From: CAHJWH01 sp965198905
GTDB taxonomy: Bacteria > Pseudomonadota > Alphaproteobacteria > Caulobacterales > Caulobacteraceae
NCBI GenBank assembly: GCA_965198905.1
Contig: OZ240678.1
Span: 3,286,001-3,350,000, forward strand
DNA: 64,000 bases
Direction: 5' to 3'
The position numbers and the translations under genes are program-made. Position 1 is the first letter of the stretch. Each line of letters begins with the position of its first letter. Shown here one piece after another: positions 1-9,900 of this stretch. Below the pieces are notes generated by a model that was not told the DNA's origin, ran no database searches, and saw nothing but the letters and a program-made list of their open reading frames with translations.

Positions 1-106
1 CGCGGGCCGCGTGGCCCAGCCGGGCCTGCGCGCTATCGCCCGCGTGCACCAGACGCGTCGCTTCGGCCCAGCCGGCCCCGACCCCCGTTTGGCCGTCGGC
101 GCTCAC
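1..106 (-). CDS. metC: N-terminal fragment of a probable cystathionine beta-lyase
   Basis: Only the first 35 codons lie in the window; the rest is beyond its left edge. A GTG start at 106 overlaps the TGA of sseA in a GTGA arrangement. The visible residues include TRLVHAGDSAQAR, which resembles the N-terminal T-x-L-V-H-A-G segment of PLP-dependent Cys/Met metabolism enzymes. Together with cysK and sseA upstream in the same operon this points to a transsulfuration enzyme, most likely cystathionine beta-lyase (cystathionine to homocysteine, pyruvate and ammonia). Cystathionine gamma-synthase or a related lyase cannot be excluded because the catalytic lysine is off the edge. Confidence 0.6.
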   Translation of the reverse strand, partial: MSADGQTGVGAGWAEATRLVHAGDSAQARLGHAAR

Positions 107-942
107 TGTCCGGTCACGACCGGGGCGTCGTCGCGCGCGCCCCATTCGGCCCAGGAGCCGTCATAGACCGCAGCCTCCAGCCCCAGTCTCGCGAGGCCCA
201 GCGCCACCACGCCCGCGGTGATCCCCGACCCGCAACTGGCGATCACCGGCCGCTGCAGGTCGACCCCCGCCTGGTCGAAGAGCTTGCGCAGGGCGGAAGG
301 ATCAAGAAAACGGCCATCGGCTGAATAAAAGCTCGATGACGGCAGGCTGAGCGCCCTGGGCGCATGACCGCTGCGCAAGCCGGGCCGCGGCTCCGGCGCC
401 TCGCCCAGGAAACGCGCGCGTGGCCGGGCGTCCACCATCTGCGCAGCGCCTGTCTGGAGAGCGGAGCGGGCGGCGTCAAAGTCGCGCACGAGCTCAGGGC
501 GCGCTGTCGCCGCATAGCGGACCGGGGAACGCTGCACCGGCTCCGCGAGGATTTGACCGCCCGCCGCCGCCCAGGCCTCCAGTCCGCCGTCCAGCACCTG
601 GACGCTCGCGTGGCCCATGGCCCGCAGGCTCCACCAGACCCTGGCGGCCGAAGGGGTGGGCTTGCGGTCATAGACCACCACCGTGTCGTGGGCGCCGATC
701 CCCAGGCGGCCGACCGCCTCTCCGAAGGCGGCCGACGTCGGCAGCATGTGGGGCAGCGGGCTGCTTCGGTCGGCGATGGCGTCGATGTCGAAGAACACCG
801 CATCGGGCAGGTGGGCGGACAGATACTCCGCGTTCGCGTCGCGGCCAGCGTCCGGCATGAACCAGGTGGCGTCGAGGAGCTTGATCGCGCCCGCGGCCTG
901 CGCGGCCCTGAGACCTGCGACGGTGATCAGGGGATCATTCAT
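103..942 (-). CDS. sseA: 3-mercaptopyruvate sulfurtransferase
   Basis: A 279-residue protein with two rhodanese-like domains. It transfers sulfur from 3-mercaptopyruvate (or thiosulfate) to thiophilic acceptors in the cytoplasm. The active-site loop CGSGITA starts at Cys237 and matches the CG(S/T)G(V/I)TA signature of mercaptopyruvate sulfurtransferases, and YDRKPTPSAARVWW fits the inactive N-terminal domain. I use the ATG at 942 because MNDPLITVAGL starts the first domain and this ATG overlaps the cysK stop by 4 bp (ATGA). Further upstream starts would lie deep inside cysK. The 3' end overlaps the next gene by GTGA, so three sulfur genes are translationally coupled. Confidence 0.93.
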   Translation of the reverse strand: MNDPLITVAGLRAAQAAGAIKLLDATWFMPDAGRDANAEYLSAHLPDAVFFDIDAIADRSSPLPHMLPTSAAFGEAVGRLGIGAHDTVVVYDRKPTPSAARVWWSLRAMGHASVQVLDGGLEAWAAAGGQILAEPVQRSPVRYAATARPELVRDFDAARSALQTGAAQMVDARPRARFLGEAPEPRPGLRSGHAPRALSLPSSSFYSADGRFLDPSALRKLFDQAGVDLQRPVIASCGSGITAGVVALGLARLGLEAAVYDGSWAEWGARDDAPVVTGQ

Positions 943-1955
943 GCGCGGGCGCCCTGCAGCCAGTGGGGAACGGGCAGGTGGTGCTCGGCGAGGAAGTCGG
1001 CGTTGAAAAGCTTGCTCTGATAGCGCGCGCCGTGGTCGCACAGGATGGTCACGATGGTCTTGCCGGGTCCGAGCTCACGCGCCAGCCGCATGGCGCCGGT
1101 TATGTTCACACCCGACGAGCCGCCGAGGCAAAGTCCTTCGTGCTCAACCAGATCAAAGACCTGCTCCACCGCCTCGTGGTCTGGGATCTGGTATGCGTGG
1201 TCGATCTTCAGGCCTTCCAGATTGGCGGTCAGCCGGCCCTGTCCGATCCCCTCGGTGATCGAGCTCCCCTCGGATTTCAGCTCGCCGCCGGAGTAGTAGC
1301 TGAACATGGCCGAGCCGAGCGGATCGGCCAGCCCGATGGAGACCGGGTGGGCCGCGCGCTCGCGCAGCGCCTGGGCGACCCCCGAGAGGGTGCCCCCGGA
1401 GCCGATAGCGCAGATGAAGCCGTCGACCCTACCCTCTGTCTGCTCGAAGATTTCCGGGCCGGTGGTGAGATAGTGCGCCAAGCGGTTGGCGAGATTGTCG
1501 AACTGGTTGGCCCAGATGGCGCCGTTCGGGTCGCTGGCGTTGCGCTCCTCGGCCAGTCGGCCGGAGACCCGGGCGTAGTTGCCGGGATTGGCGTAGGGCA
1601 CCGCATCGACCTCCACCAGTTCGGCCCCGAGCAGGCGGAGCGCCGCCTTCTTCTCCTCCGACTGGGTGCGCGGGATGACGATCAGAGTGCGGTAGCCGAG
1701 CGCCGAGCCGACCATGGCGAGGCCGATCCCGGTGTTGCCGGCCGTGCCCTCCACGATCAGTCCGCCTGGGCGCAGGCGCCCATCGGCCTCCGCCTGCCGC
1801 ACGATCTGCAGGGCGGCGCGGTCCTTGACGGACTGGCCGGGGTTCATGAACTCCGCCTTGCCCCAGATGTCGCAGCCCGTCTCCTCGCTTGCGCGCTTCA
1901 GCCGGATCAGGGGCGTTCGGCCGATGGCGTCGATCACGCTGTGGGCCTGGATCAT
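939..1955 (-). CDS. cysK: Cysteine synthase A (O-acetylserine sulfhydrylase)
   Basis: A 338-residue fold-type II PLP enzyme that makes L-cysteine from O-acetylserine and sulfide. The PLP lysine is K44 in NPGQSVKDRAA, followed by the phosphate-binding loop GTAGNTGIG and the later GSGGTLSG. The start at 1955 gives MIQAHSVIDAIGRTPL, the usual CysK N terminus; an in-frame ATG at 2012 would add an unlikely Ser/Arg-rich tail. It is the first gene of a minus-strand operon with sseA and a probable metC, each coupled by 4-bp overlaps. It could also act as a cystathionine beta-synthase-like enzyme, but length and motifs fit cysteine synthase. Confidence 0.93.
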   Translation of the reverse strand: MIQAHSVIDAIGRTPLIRLKRASEETGCDIWGKAEFMNPGQSVKDRAALQIVRQAEADGRLRPGGLIVEGTAGNTGIGLAMVGSALGYRTLIVIPRTQSEEKKAALRLLGAELVEVDAVPYANPGNYARVSGRLAEERNASDPNGAIWANQFDNLANRLAHYLTTGPEIFEQTEGRVDGFICAIGSGGTLSGVAQALRERAAHPVSIGLADPLGSAMFSYYSGGELKSEGSSITEGIGQGRLTANLEGLKIDHAYQIPDHEAVEQVFDLVEHEGLCLGGSSGVNITGAMRLARELGPGKTIVTILCDHGARYQSKLFNADFLAEHHLPVPHWLQGARA

Positions 1956-2090
1956 GGGAACTCGGCTCGACGACGAAGAGCGTTTCCTAGGCGTGGCGAT
2001 GGGAGGGTGCAATCTCCGCCTCGCTTGTCAGCGAAAGGTCCGCAGGCCACTTACACGATCATGGGCGCGACAGCTTGGAAGGAGACCTGA

Positions 2091-2960
2091 TTGGCCAAGC
2101 CCCTGGCTTCGCATCCCGACTCGATCGTCGTCGCCGGCGCGCCCGGCCGACGGTTGGCCCGCATCGGCAACGCCCTGCGGCTGTCGGTGATCGCCGGCCC
2201 TTGCCAGATGGAGAGCCGCGCCCATGCGCTCGAAACCGCGCACGCCTTGCGCGAGATAGCCGATAAGCTCGATATCGCTTTGATCTACAAGACATCTTTC
2301 GACAAGGCCAACCGGACCTCCGCCAGCGCGCAACGCGGTCTGGGCTTGGCCGAGGCTTTGCCCGTCTTCGCCGAGATCGGCGAGGTCACCGGCCTGCCCA
2401 CCCTGACCGACGTGCATGACGCCGGCCAGTGCGCCGAGGTCGCTCAGGCGGTGGACGTGCTGCAAATCCCCGCCTTTCTCTGCCGCCAGACCGACCTGCT
2501 GCTGGCTGCAGCCGCCACGGGCAAGCCGATCAACGTTAAGAAGGGCCAGTTCCTGGCGCCCTGGGACATGAAGAACGTCGTCGCCAAGATCGTCGGCGCA
2601 GGCAACTCTCAGGTGCTCGCCTGCGAGCGTGGCGTGTCCTTTGGATACAACACCTTGGTGTCGGATATGCGCGCGCTGCCTGAACTTGCGCGTATCGGCT
2701 GTCCGGTGGTGTTCGACGCCACCCACTCGGTGCAGCAGCCCGGCGGCCAGGGGACCAGCTCCGGCGGTCAGCGGGAGTACGTGCCGGTGCTGGCCCGCGC
2801 GGCGGTCGCGGTGGGCGTAGCCTGCGTTTTTATGGAGACGCACCCTGATCCGGACCACGCACCGTCCGACGGTCCCAACATGATCGCGTTGAAGGACTTC
2901 GAGCCGCTGATGGCTGAACTGCTGGCCTTCGACGTCCTGGCCAAGCGCCGGGCTGCATAA
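2091..2960 (+). CDS. kdsA: 3-deoxy-8-phosphooctulonate synthase (KDO-8-P synthase)
   Basis: A 289-residue DAHP/KDO8P synthase-family protein. It condenses phosphoenolpyruvate and arabinose-5-phosphate to KDO-8-phosphate for the lipopolysaccharide inner core. Family landmarks are VIAGPCQMESRAHAL near the N terminus, YKTSFDKANRTS, and FDATHSVQQPGG toward the C terminus. The start is a TTG preceded by AGGAG with 6-bp spacing; no better ATG or GTG lies close by. It is divergent from cysK across about 135 bp, and a DUF3089 gene follows 20 bp downstream. Confidence 0.95.
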   Translation: MAKPLASHPDSIVVAGAPGRRLARIGNALRLSVIAGPCQMESRAHALETAHALREIADKLDIALIYKTSFDKANRTSASAQRGLGLAEALPVFAEIGEVTGLPTLTDVHDAGQCAEVAQAVDVLQIPAFLCRQTDLLLAAAATGKPINVKKGQFLAPWDMKNVVAKIVGAGNSQVLACERGVSFGYNTLVSDMRALPELARIGCPVVFDATHSVQQPGGQGTSSGGQREYVPVLARAAVAVGVACVFMETHPDPDHAPSDGPNMIALKDFEPLMAELLAFDVLAKRRAA

Positions 2961-2980
2961 TCGCTGCGCGGACCAAGACG

Positions 2981-4183
2981 GTGAGCCTGCCGCCGCGACG
3001 ACGCCTGGGGGTGAGGCGGGGTGTCCTGTTGGGGGTTTGGCTCCTGATCCTACTGGTGCTGGGTTGCGCCTATGTCTGGCGAGGCGAAATCTGGCGGACG
3101 GCGCTGGACCCCAAGCAACCCTATCCGACCTATCGTCCGCCGCCTGCGCCGAACTATGCGGCCGCCGGGTCCTGGCTGCTGCGCCCCGCCGAGGCGAGCC
3201 ATCCGGCGTCGGGCGATCCGCCGGCCGACGTCTTCTTTGTCCACGCCACCGCCTATGCCGGCGGCCGGGAGTGGAACGCGTCGATCCATGATCCGGCCTC
3301 GGAGGCCTTCCTTCAGCGCGTGGTGCTGCCGAACTATGCCGGGCCGTTCCAGCGGGTGGGGCGAGTGTTCGCGCCGCGCTACCGGGCCGCCAGCCTGTTC
3401 GCCTATCTGACGCTGCGCGACGACGCCCGCGATGCGCGCCGCTTCGCCTATCGCGATGTGCGCGCCGCCTTCGACGCCATGCTGGCCCGGACGCCGCCCG
3501 GGCGTCCCCTGATCATCGCCGGGGCAGGCCAGGGCGGCGCCCTGGCCTTGCGGCTGCTTCAGGAGCGGGTGCTGCCGGACCCCGCCGTGTTGAAGCGGGT
3601 CGCGGGGGTCTATCTGATCGACACCGTGACCGCCGCCGATGCGCTGCCCTCGAAGGGTTCCCTGGCGGCCTGTCGCCAGCGCGACGAGGCGGGATGTACG
3701 ATGGTCTGGGCCAGCGTTCCCACGGGCGACCATCAGCGGGGCGAAAGGCGGCTGGCCCGCGCCCTGACCTGGACGCCGGACGGCGAGCTTCAGAACCTGG
3801 ATGGCCGGGCGACCGTCTGCGTGAACCCGCTGACGGGCGGGACCGACCGCCCTTCGGCCACCGCCAAGAGTAACCTGGGCGCAGCCAACGCCACGGGGAT
3901 GGAGTGGGGCGCGCGCCCGGCTTTCCTGGCGCACGAGGTCTCCGCCGCCTGCCAGGGCGGCCTGCTGCGGGTGTCGGCTCCGATGGCGCCCTCGTTGCAA
4001 CCCGCCGGCGGATGGCTCGCACGACGCAAGATCGCGCCGTTCAACGTGTTCTACGCAGACATCGAAGCCGATGCGCAGGCGCGGCTTGCGGCCTGGCTCG
4101 GGCGTCCGCGCTCCGGTACGCCTGCCGCTCCGATCACATCCACGCAGGCGGTCGCCGCGGCGCCGGTGCATCGCATAGACTAG
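2981..4183 (+). CDS. DUF3089 family alpha/beta-hydrolase-like membrane-anchored protein
   Basis: A 400-residue protein that starts with GTG 20 bp after kdsA. Residues 10-30 form one hydrophobic segment after an Arg-rich start, so the protein is probably anchored in the inner membrane with its body in the periplasm. The body matches DUF3089, a lipase-like alpha/beta-hydrolase family: it has DVFFVHATAY, RVFAPRYRAA and a nucleophile-elbow-like motif GAGQGG. In the elbow the usual serine position of G-x-S-x-G is Gln, as far as I can align it, so catalysis is uncertain. The substrate is unknown. Confidence 0.75.
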   Translation: MSLPPRRRLGVRRGVLLGVWLLILLVLGCAYVWRGEIWRTALDPKQPYPTYRPPPAPNYAAAGSWLLRPAEASHPASGDPPADVFFVHATAYAGGREWNASIHDPASEAFLQRVVLPNYAGPFQRVGRVFAPRYRAASLFAYLTLRDDARDARRFAYRDVRAAFDAMLARTPPGRPLIIAGAGQGGALALRLLQERVLPDPAVLKRVAGVYLIDTVTAADALPSKGSLAACRQRDEAGCTMVWASVPTGDHQRGERRLARALTWTPDGELQNLDGRATVCVNPLTGGTDRPSATAKSNLGAANATGMEWGARPAFLAHEVSAACQGGLLRVSAPMAPSLQPAGGWLARRKIAPFNVFYADIEADAQARLAAWLGRPRSGTPAAPITSTQAVAAAPVHRID

Positions 4184-4212
4184 GCGCTTACGATTAAAGC
4201 CGTTCTGCGCCT

Positions 4213-4345
4213 GCTCCCTCCCCCTTGAGGGAGGGTCGGGGTGGGGGACGCCGCGCCTGAGGAGTTTGGCGTCCTCAGCGGAACTACGTCCGAAGGGGGC
4301 GGCTGCGGCCCCCCACCCCGACCCTCCCCTCCGGGCCGAGGGGTC
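4213..4345. repeat. GC-rich palindromic intergenic repeat, copy 1
   Basis: The sequence has inverted arms: GAGGGTCGGGGTGGGGG at 4231-4247 and its reverse complement near 4309-4326, each next to a CCCTCCCC tract. It sits between the convergent ends of the DUF3089 gene and recG and has no coding appearance. Similar elements recur at about 6.5, 10.5, 27.4, 40.7 and 42.7 kb, with short single hairpins at 51.1 and 55.8 kb. They look like a small non-autonomous repeat family and may also act as transcription terminators. Confidence 0.75.
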
Positions 4346-4355
4346 GTGGCGCCGT

Positions 4356-6431
4356 TCAGCCCGCCGCGGACCAGTCGCCTTCGGGTCGCCAGTCGAACAG
4401 GTGCTGCAGCACCTGGGCCGCCTTCCCGCGCGGGCTTTCCAGGTTCGGATCGCGGGCCAGGAGTGCGCGGGCGTCCTTCGCCGCCACCGGGATCAGGTCC
4501 CGGTGAGCGGCGGGGTCGGCGAGACGGTAGTCGGGCAGGCCGCTCTGGCGTGCGCCGAGCAAATCGCCGCCGCCGCGCAGCTCCAGGTCCTTTTCGGCGA
4601 TTTGGAAACCGTCCTCGGTCTCGCGCAGCACCTCTAGCCGCGCCTGGCCTGCGGCGCTGAGCGGTGGGTCGTAGAGCAGCAGGCAGGCGCTCGCCCCCGC
4701 GCCTCGACCCACCCGGCCGCGCAGCTGGTGAAGCTGGGCCAGGCCGAAGCGCTCGGCGTGCTCGATCACCATGATGGTGGCGGCAGGTACGTTGACGCCC
4801 ACCTCCACCACCGTGGTCGCGACCAGCACCGACACCTCGCCGGCGGCGAAGGCGGCCATCACCGCATCCTTCTCGGCCGGCGGCATGCGGCCGTGCACCA
4901 GGCCGACGCTCGGCCCGAGCGCGCGGCGCAGGTCCTCGGCGCGCCCCTCGGCGTCGGCCACGTCGAGCGTCTCGGACTCAGCGACCAGCGGGCAGATCCA
5001 GAAGGCCTGGGCGCCCGCTTCGGTGGCGGTGCGCAGGCGCGCCACCACCTCGCCGATCCGGTTCGTAGGCGCGGCGGTTGTGACCACAGGCTTTCGGCCC
5101 GGCGGCTTCTCGTCCAGGCGCGAGACATCCAGGTCGCCGTGCAGGGTCAGTTCCAGGGTGCGCGGGATCGGCGTTGCCGACAGCGCCAACAGGTGGACAC
5201 CCTCCCCCTTGGCCTGCAGCCGCTTGCGCTCAGCCACGCCGAAGCGGTGTTGCTCGTCTATGATCGATAGGCGCAGGGCCGCGAACGCCACCTCGTCCTG
5301 AAAGAGGGCGTGGGTGCCGACCGCCACCTGCGCCTCGCCGCCGGCCAGCGCCGCCAGCTTGGCGCGCCGCTCGAGCCCCTTGTCCCGCCCGGTGAGCAGC
5401 AGCACGCCGACCCCCACCGCCTGCAGCGGCTCGCGCAGGGTCTCGAAGTGCTGGCGCGCCAGGATTTCGGTCGGCGCCATCAGCACCGACTGCAAGCCCG
5501 CCGCCGCCGCGTCGGCCATGGCCAGCATGGCCACCACCGTCTTGCCCGAACCGACATCGCCCTGCACCAGCCGCGACATGCGTTCGCCCGACGCCAAGTC
5601 GCCGCCGACCTCGGCCAGGGTTCGCGTCTGGGCGCCCGTAAGCCGGTAGGGCAGGGCGGCCTGCACGGCCTGCGACAATGCGCTGGTGAGGATGGCGGGG
5701 GCGGGCTCGGCGCGGCGTTGCGCCTTGCGCTGCGCCATGGCCAGCTGATGGGCGAACAGCTCGTCATAAGCGAGGCGGCGACGGGCGGGCGCGTCGGGCA
5801 GCAGGTCAGCGCCCATCGCCGGGGCGTGCAGGCTCTCCAGCGCCTGACGCCAGGCCGGCCAGCCCTCACGCGCCAGCAGGTGCGGGTCGATCCATTCCTG
5901 GAGCTCCGGCGCGCGCTCCAGCGCCGCGAGCGCCAGCCGCCGCACCGTGCGAGCCGGGAGGCCGGCGGTGGCGGGATAGACGGCCTCGCGCAGCGGCACC
6001 TCGTCGGCGCGGTCGGGCGGCAGGAGATAGTCGGGGTGCAGGATCTGCAGCTCGACGCCGAACCGCTCGGCCTTGCCGCTGGCGATCCGCTCGGCGCCGA
6101 GGGGGTTGCCCCGCGCCAAGTGGTCGCCAAACACCTTGAACCAGCTCAGGAAGGCGAAGCCGGTCTCGTCGGCGACCCGGATGCGATAGGGCTGGCCGGC
6201 GCGGTTGGGCGGCAGGTGGGCGTCGACGCGCACCCGCACCGTTGCCACTTCGCCCTCCTGCACCTCGTCGAGCCGCCGCAAGGCGCGCTCGATCAGTCCG
6301 CACGGCGCCAGGAACAGCAGGTCGCGCACCTGTTCACCCGCAAGTTTGGCCACCAGCGGACGCAGCTTGGGGCCCACGCCCTTCAGCGTGGCCACGTCGG
6401 CGTGGAGCGGGAACAGGATTTCTGGACGCAT
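4356..6431 (-). CDS. recG: ATP-dependent DNA helicase RecG
   Basis: A 691-residue superfamily 2 helicase that remodels stalled replication forks and Holliday junctions. The N-terminal wedge/OB region (about 1-240) is followed by Walker A GDVGSGKT at 291-298, motif II DEQH at 392-395, then SATPIPRTLELT and the C-terminal helicase motifs QLRGRVGRG. The length is typical. The ATG at 6431 gives MRPEILFPL. Its Shine-Dalgarno-like AAGAGG lies at the very end of a palindromic repeat element, so that repeat seems to supply part of the leader. There is no obvious operon partner; the gene converges with the DUF3089 gene and is divergent from sdhE. Confidence 0.96.
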   Translation of the reverse strand: MRPEILFPLHADVATLKGVGPKLRPLVAKLAGEQVRDLLFLAPCGLIERALRRLDEVQEGEVATVRVRVDAHLPPNRAGQPYRIRVADETGFAFLSWFKVFGDHLARGNPLGAERIASGKAERFGVELQILHPDYLLPPDRADEVPLREAVYPATAGLPARTVRRLALAALERAPELQEWIDPHLLAREGWPAWRQALESLHAPAMGADLLPDAPARRRLAYDELFAHQLAMAQRKAQRRAEPAPAILTSALSQAVQAALPYRLTGAQTRTLAEVGGDLASGERMSRLVQGDVGSGKTVVAMLAMADAAAAGLQSVLMAPTEILARQHFETLREPLQAVGVGVLLLTGRDKGLERRAKLAALAGGEAQVAVGTHALFQDEVAFAALRLSIIDEQHRFGVAERKRLQAKGEGVHLLALSATPIPRTLELTLHGDLDVSRLDEKPPGRKPVVTTAAPTNRIGEVVARLRTATEAGAQAFWICPLVAESETLDVADAEGRAEDLRRALGPSVGLVHGRMPPAEKDAVMAAFAAGEVSVLVATTVVEVGVNVPAATIMVIEHAERFGLAQLHQLRGRVGRGAGASACLLLYDPPLSAAGQARLEVLRETEDGFQIAEKDLELRGGGDLLGARQSGLPDYRLADPAAHRDLIPVAAKDARALLARDPNLESPRGKAAQVLQHLFDWRPEGDWSAAG

Positions 6432-6434
6432 GAC

Positions 6435-6604
6435 CTCTTATCCCTCGCCCCTTGCGTGAGAGGGAAGGGGCTCGTGCGCAGCCTGGGACGGGTGAGGGGT
6501 CGCACCGCCGTCTGCGGCTGCGATCGTAGCGTGACCCATCACCCTCCCACGCCGCGTCCCGCGACGCGGGCGGCTCCCTCTCCCGCAGGGGGAGAGGGAT
6601 CAGT
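6435..6604. repeat. GC-rich palindromic intergenic repeat, copy 2
   Basis: The left arm begins ATCCCTCGCCCC at about 6439 and the right arm ends CAGGGGGAGAGGGAT at about 6587-6601, giving complementary ends over roughly 165 bp. It fills the divergent gap between recG and sdhE almost completely, so any promoters for both genes must lie within or at its edges. Confidence 0.7.
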
Positions 6605-6639
6605 GGCGCCGCCGGCTGGACCCGCCTATATCGCGACCG

Positions 6640-6942
6640 ATGCCGGATAATGACGCCTACGCCGCCCGCCTGCGAAAGCTCACCTTTCGGGCCAGCCGTC
6701 GGGGATTTGTGGAAGCGGACCTGATCCTCGGGCCGTTCGCACGCGCCCATATCGCCGATTTCGACGCCGAGACGCTGGATGAGTTCGACCGTCTGCTCGA
6801 TGTGGCTGACCAGGACCTTTACGGTTGGATCGTGGGACTGAAACCCACTCCGGCTGCGTGGGACACCCCGCTGATGCAGCGGCTGCGCGACTTCCGTCTC
6901 GAAGCCTTCGCCGCGCGAACCGCCAGCGCCCCTAACGCCTGA
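6640..6942 (+). CDS. sdhE: FAD assembly factor SdhE (succinate dehydrogenase assembly factor 2 family)
   Basis: A 100-residue all-helical protein of the SdhE/SDH5 family, which promotes covalent attachment of FAD to the flavoprotein subunit of succinate dehydrogenase. The signature RGxxE is present as RRGFVEADLILG at residues 20-31, followed by the family's acidic DFDAETLDEFDRLLD and W-IVG segments. It sits 15 bp upstream of mfd on the same strand. No succinate dehydrogenase genes lie in the window, so the assignment rests on the family signature. Confidence 0.88.
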   Translation: MPDNDAYAARLRKLTFRASRRGFVEADLILGPFARAHIADFDAETLDEFDRLLDVADQDLYGWIVGLKPTPAAWDTPLMQRLRDFRLEAFAARTASAPNA

Positions 6943-6957
6943 TCTTCGGAGTTCGAG

Positions 6958-9900
6958 TTGGACCTGCCACGGATCGCCGCCGCGAAGAGGCGGCTCGACC
7001 TCGCCAGCGCGCCGGAAGGTTTCGACGCCCTGGTCACCGCCGAGATCGCCCGCGCCCGCAAGGACGCCACCCTGTTCGTCGCCCGGGACGCCTCGCGCGC
7101 CGACGCCTTTCAGGGCGCGCTGAGCTTCTTCGAGCCGACGTTGCCGGTGCTGCGCTTTCCCGCTTGGGACTGTCTGCCCTACGACCGCATCAGCCCGTCA
7201 CCCGCGATCGCCGCCGCGCGGATGGCGGCGCTGTCGCAGCTCGCGGCGCGCAAGCCCGGCGAGGGGGCGCTTCTGGTCGTCGCCACGCTGCCCGCCACCC
7301 TGCAGCGCGTGCCGCCCCGCGAGGCGATCCGCCAGGCCAGCTACAAGGCGCGCACCGGGCGTGACGTCAACACCGCCGAGCTGGAGCGCTACTTCGCGGT
7401 CAACGGTTATGTGCGGGCCTCCACGGTCTCGGAGCGCGGTGAGTTCGCCATCCGCGGCGGCGTCATCGACGTGTTCGCGCCGGGGGCCGAGGAGCCTGTG
7501 CGCCTGGACCTGTTCGGCGACACGCTGGAGAGCATCCGCGCCTTCGATCCGGAGACCCAGCGCTCCACCCGCCAGCTGAAGTCCATCGACCTGCTGCCGG
7601 TGTCCGAAGCCCTGATCGACCCGGACACCATCGCCCGCTTCCGCAAGGGCTATGTCGCCGCCTTCGGCAATCCCGGTGACGATCCGCTCTACGCCTCCAT
7701 CAGCGAAGGAGCGCGCCGGGCGGGCATGGAGCATTGGCTGCCGCTGTTCTACCCCAGGCTCGAGACCCTGCTGGATTATCTGGGGCCCGACGCCCTGGTG
7801 GCGCTCGACAACCTGGCCGAGGAGTCCCTGGACGAGCGCGCGGCCCTGGTGGCGGACGCCTACGGCGCGCGCGCCGAGCAGGCGAAGGGCAAGTCCGGCG
7901 GGGTCTACAAGCCGCTGCCGCCGGACGCCCTCTACATGGACCGCGCCGACTGGGACCTGGCGTTGGAAGGCCGGCCCGTGCGCCGCTTCAGCGCCTTCAA
8001 GCGCGAGGCGTCGCCCGGCGTCTTGGACATGGGCGTGCAGGTCGGCCGCAGCTTCGCGCCCGAGCGCGCCCAGGACAGCGTCAACCTGTTCGAGGCGGTT
8101 GCAGCCCACGCCCTTGCCCTCGGCAAGGCGGGAAAACGCGTGCTGTTCGCCTCCTGGTCGGACGGCGCGTCGGACCGGCTGGGGACGATGCTGGCCGACC
8201 ACGGGCTGAAGTCGGTCCGCTTCGCCAAGGACTACGCCGACGCCAAGGGCTACGGCGTGCCGGGCGCCAAGGGCAAGCCGCCCCAGCGCGTGGTGCTGCC
8301 GCTGGAGGGCGGCTTCGAGGCGGGTGATCTGGCGGTGATCTCCGAGGTCGACATCCTCGGCGACCGGCTGGCGCGGCCCCGGAAGCGCCGGCGCGCGTCC
8401 AACTTCCTGGCCGAGGCCACCTCGCTGTCGCCCGGCGATCTGGTGGTCCACATCGACCACGGGATCGGCCGCTATGAAGGCCTCAAGACTTTGCAGGTGG
8501 GCGATGCGCCGCACGACTGCCTCGACCTGACCTACGCCGGCGAGACGCGCCTCTATCTGCCGGTGGAGAACATCGATCTGCTCACCCGCTATGGCTCCGA
8601 GAGCGAGGGGGTGCAGCTGGACCGGCTGGGCGGGGCGGCGTGGCAGTCGCGCAAGGCCCGCGCCAAGCAGCGGCTGCGCGACATGGCCGAGGGCCTGATC
8701 AAGATCGCGGCCATGCGCGAGATGAACCACACCGAGGAGATCGAGTCCCCCGCCGGTGTGTTCGACGAGTTCTGCGCCCGCTTCCCGTACGAGGAGACCG
8801 ACGACCAGCTGAACGCCATCTCCGACGTGCTGGGCGACCTGGGCTCAGGCAAGCCGATGGACCGGCTGATCTGCGGCGACGTAGGCTTCGGCAAGACCGA
8901 GGTGGCGCTCCGCGCCGCCTTCGTCATGGCCATGAGCGGGCGCCAGGTCGCGGTGGTGGGGCCGACGACCCTGCTCGCCCGCCAGCACTTCAAGACGTTT
9001 TCCGAGCGCTTCGCCGGCTGGCCCGTCAAGGTGCGCCAGCTCTCGCGCATGGTGCCGGCCAAGGAGGCCGCCGAAAGCCGCGTCAAGCTGGCCTCCGGCG
9101 AGGTCGAGATCGTCATCGGGACCCATGCGGTCCTCTCGGAACAGGTCAAGTTCAAGGACCTGGGCCTGGTCATCGTGGACGAGGAGCAGCATTTCGGCGT
9201 CAAGCACAAGGAGCGGCTGAAGGCGCTGCGGGCGGGGGTGCACATGCTCACCCTCACCGCGACGCCGATCCCGCGCACCCTGCAGATGTCGCTGACCGGG
9301 ATCCGCGAGATGTCGATCATCGCCACCCCGCCGATCGACCGGCTGGCGGTGCGCACCTACATCGCGCCCAACGACCCGGTCACGGTGCGCGAGGCCCTGC
9401 TGCGCGAGAAGTACCGCGGCGGCCAGGCGTATTATGTCGTGCCGCGCCTGTCGGACCTGCCCGACATCGAGAAGTTCCTGCGCGAGCAGGTGCCCGAGGT
9501 GAAGTTCATCACCGGCCACGGCCAGATGGCGGCGACCCAGTTGGAAGAGGTGATGAGCGCCTTCTACGACGGCCGTTACGACGTGCTGCTGTCCACCACA
9601 ATCGTGGAGTCCGGCCTGGACGTGCCGACCGCGAACACGCTGATCGTGCATCGCGCCGACATGTTCGGGCTGTCCCAGCTCTACCAGATCCGCGGTCGGG
9701 TCGGACGCTCCAAGGCGCGCGCCTACGCTTATCTGACCACGCCGGTGGAGAAGACCCTGACCGCCGGGGCCGAGAAGCGGCTGAAGGTGCTGCAGTCCCT
9801 GGACAGCCTGGGCGCCGGCTTCCAGCTCGCCAGCCACGATCTGGACATCCGCGGCGGCGGCAACCTGCTGGGCGAAGAGCAGTCCGGCCACATCAAGGAG

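Noticed and set aside
7198..8730. A 510-codon minus-strand frame opposite mfd
   Set aside because: Antisense shadow; mfd has all expected motifs.
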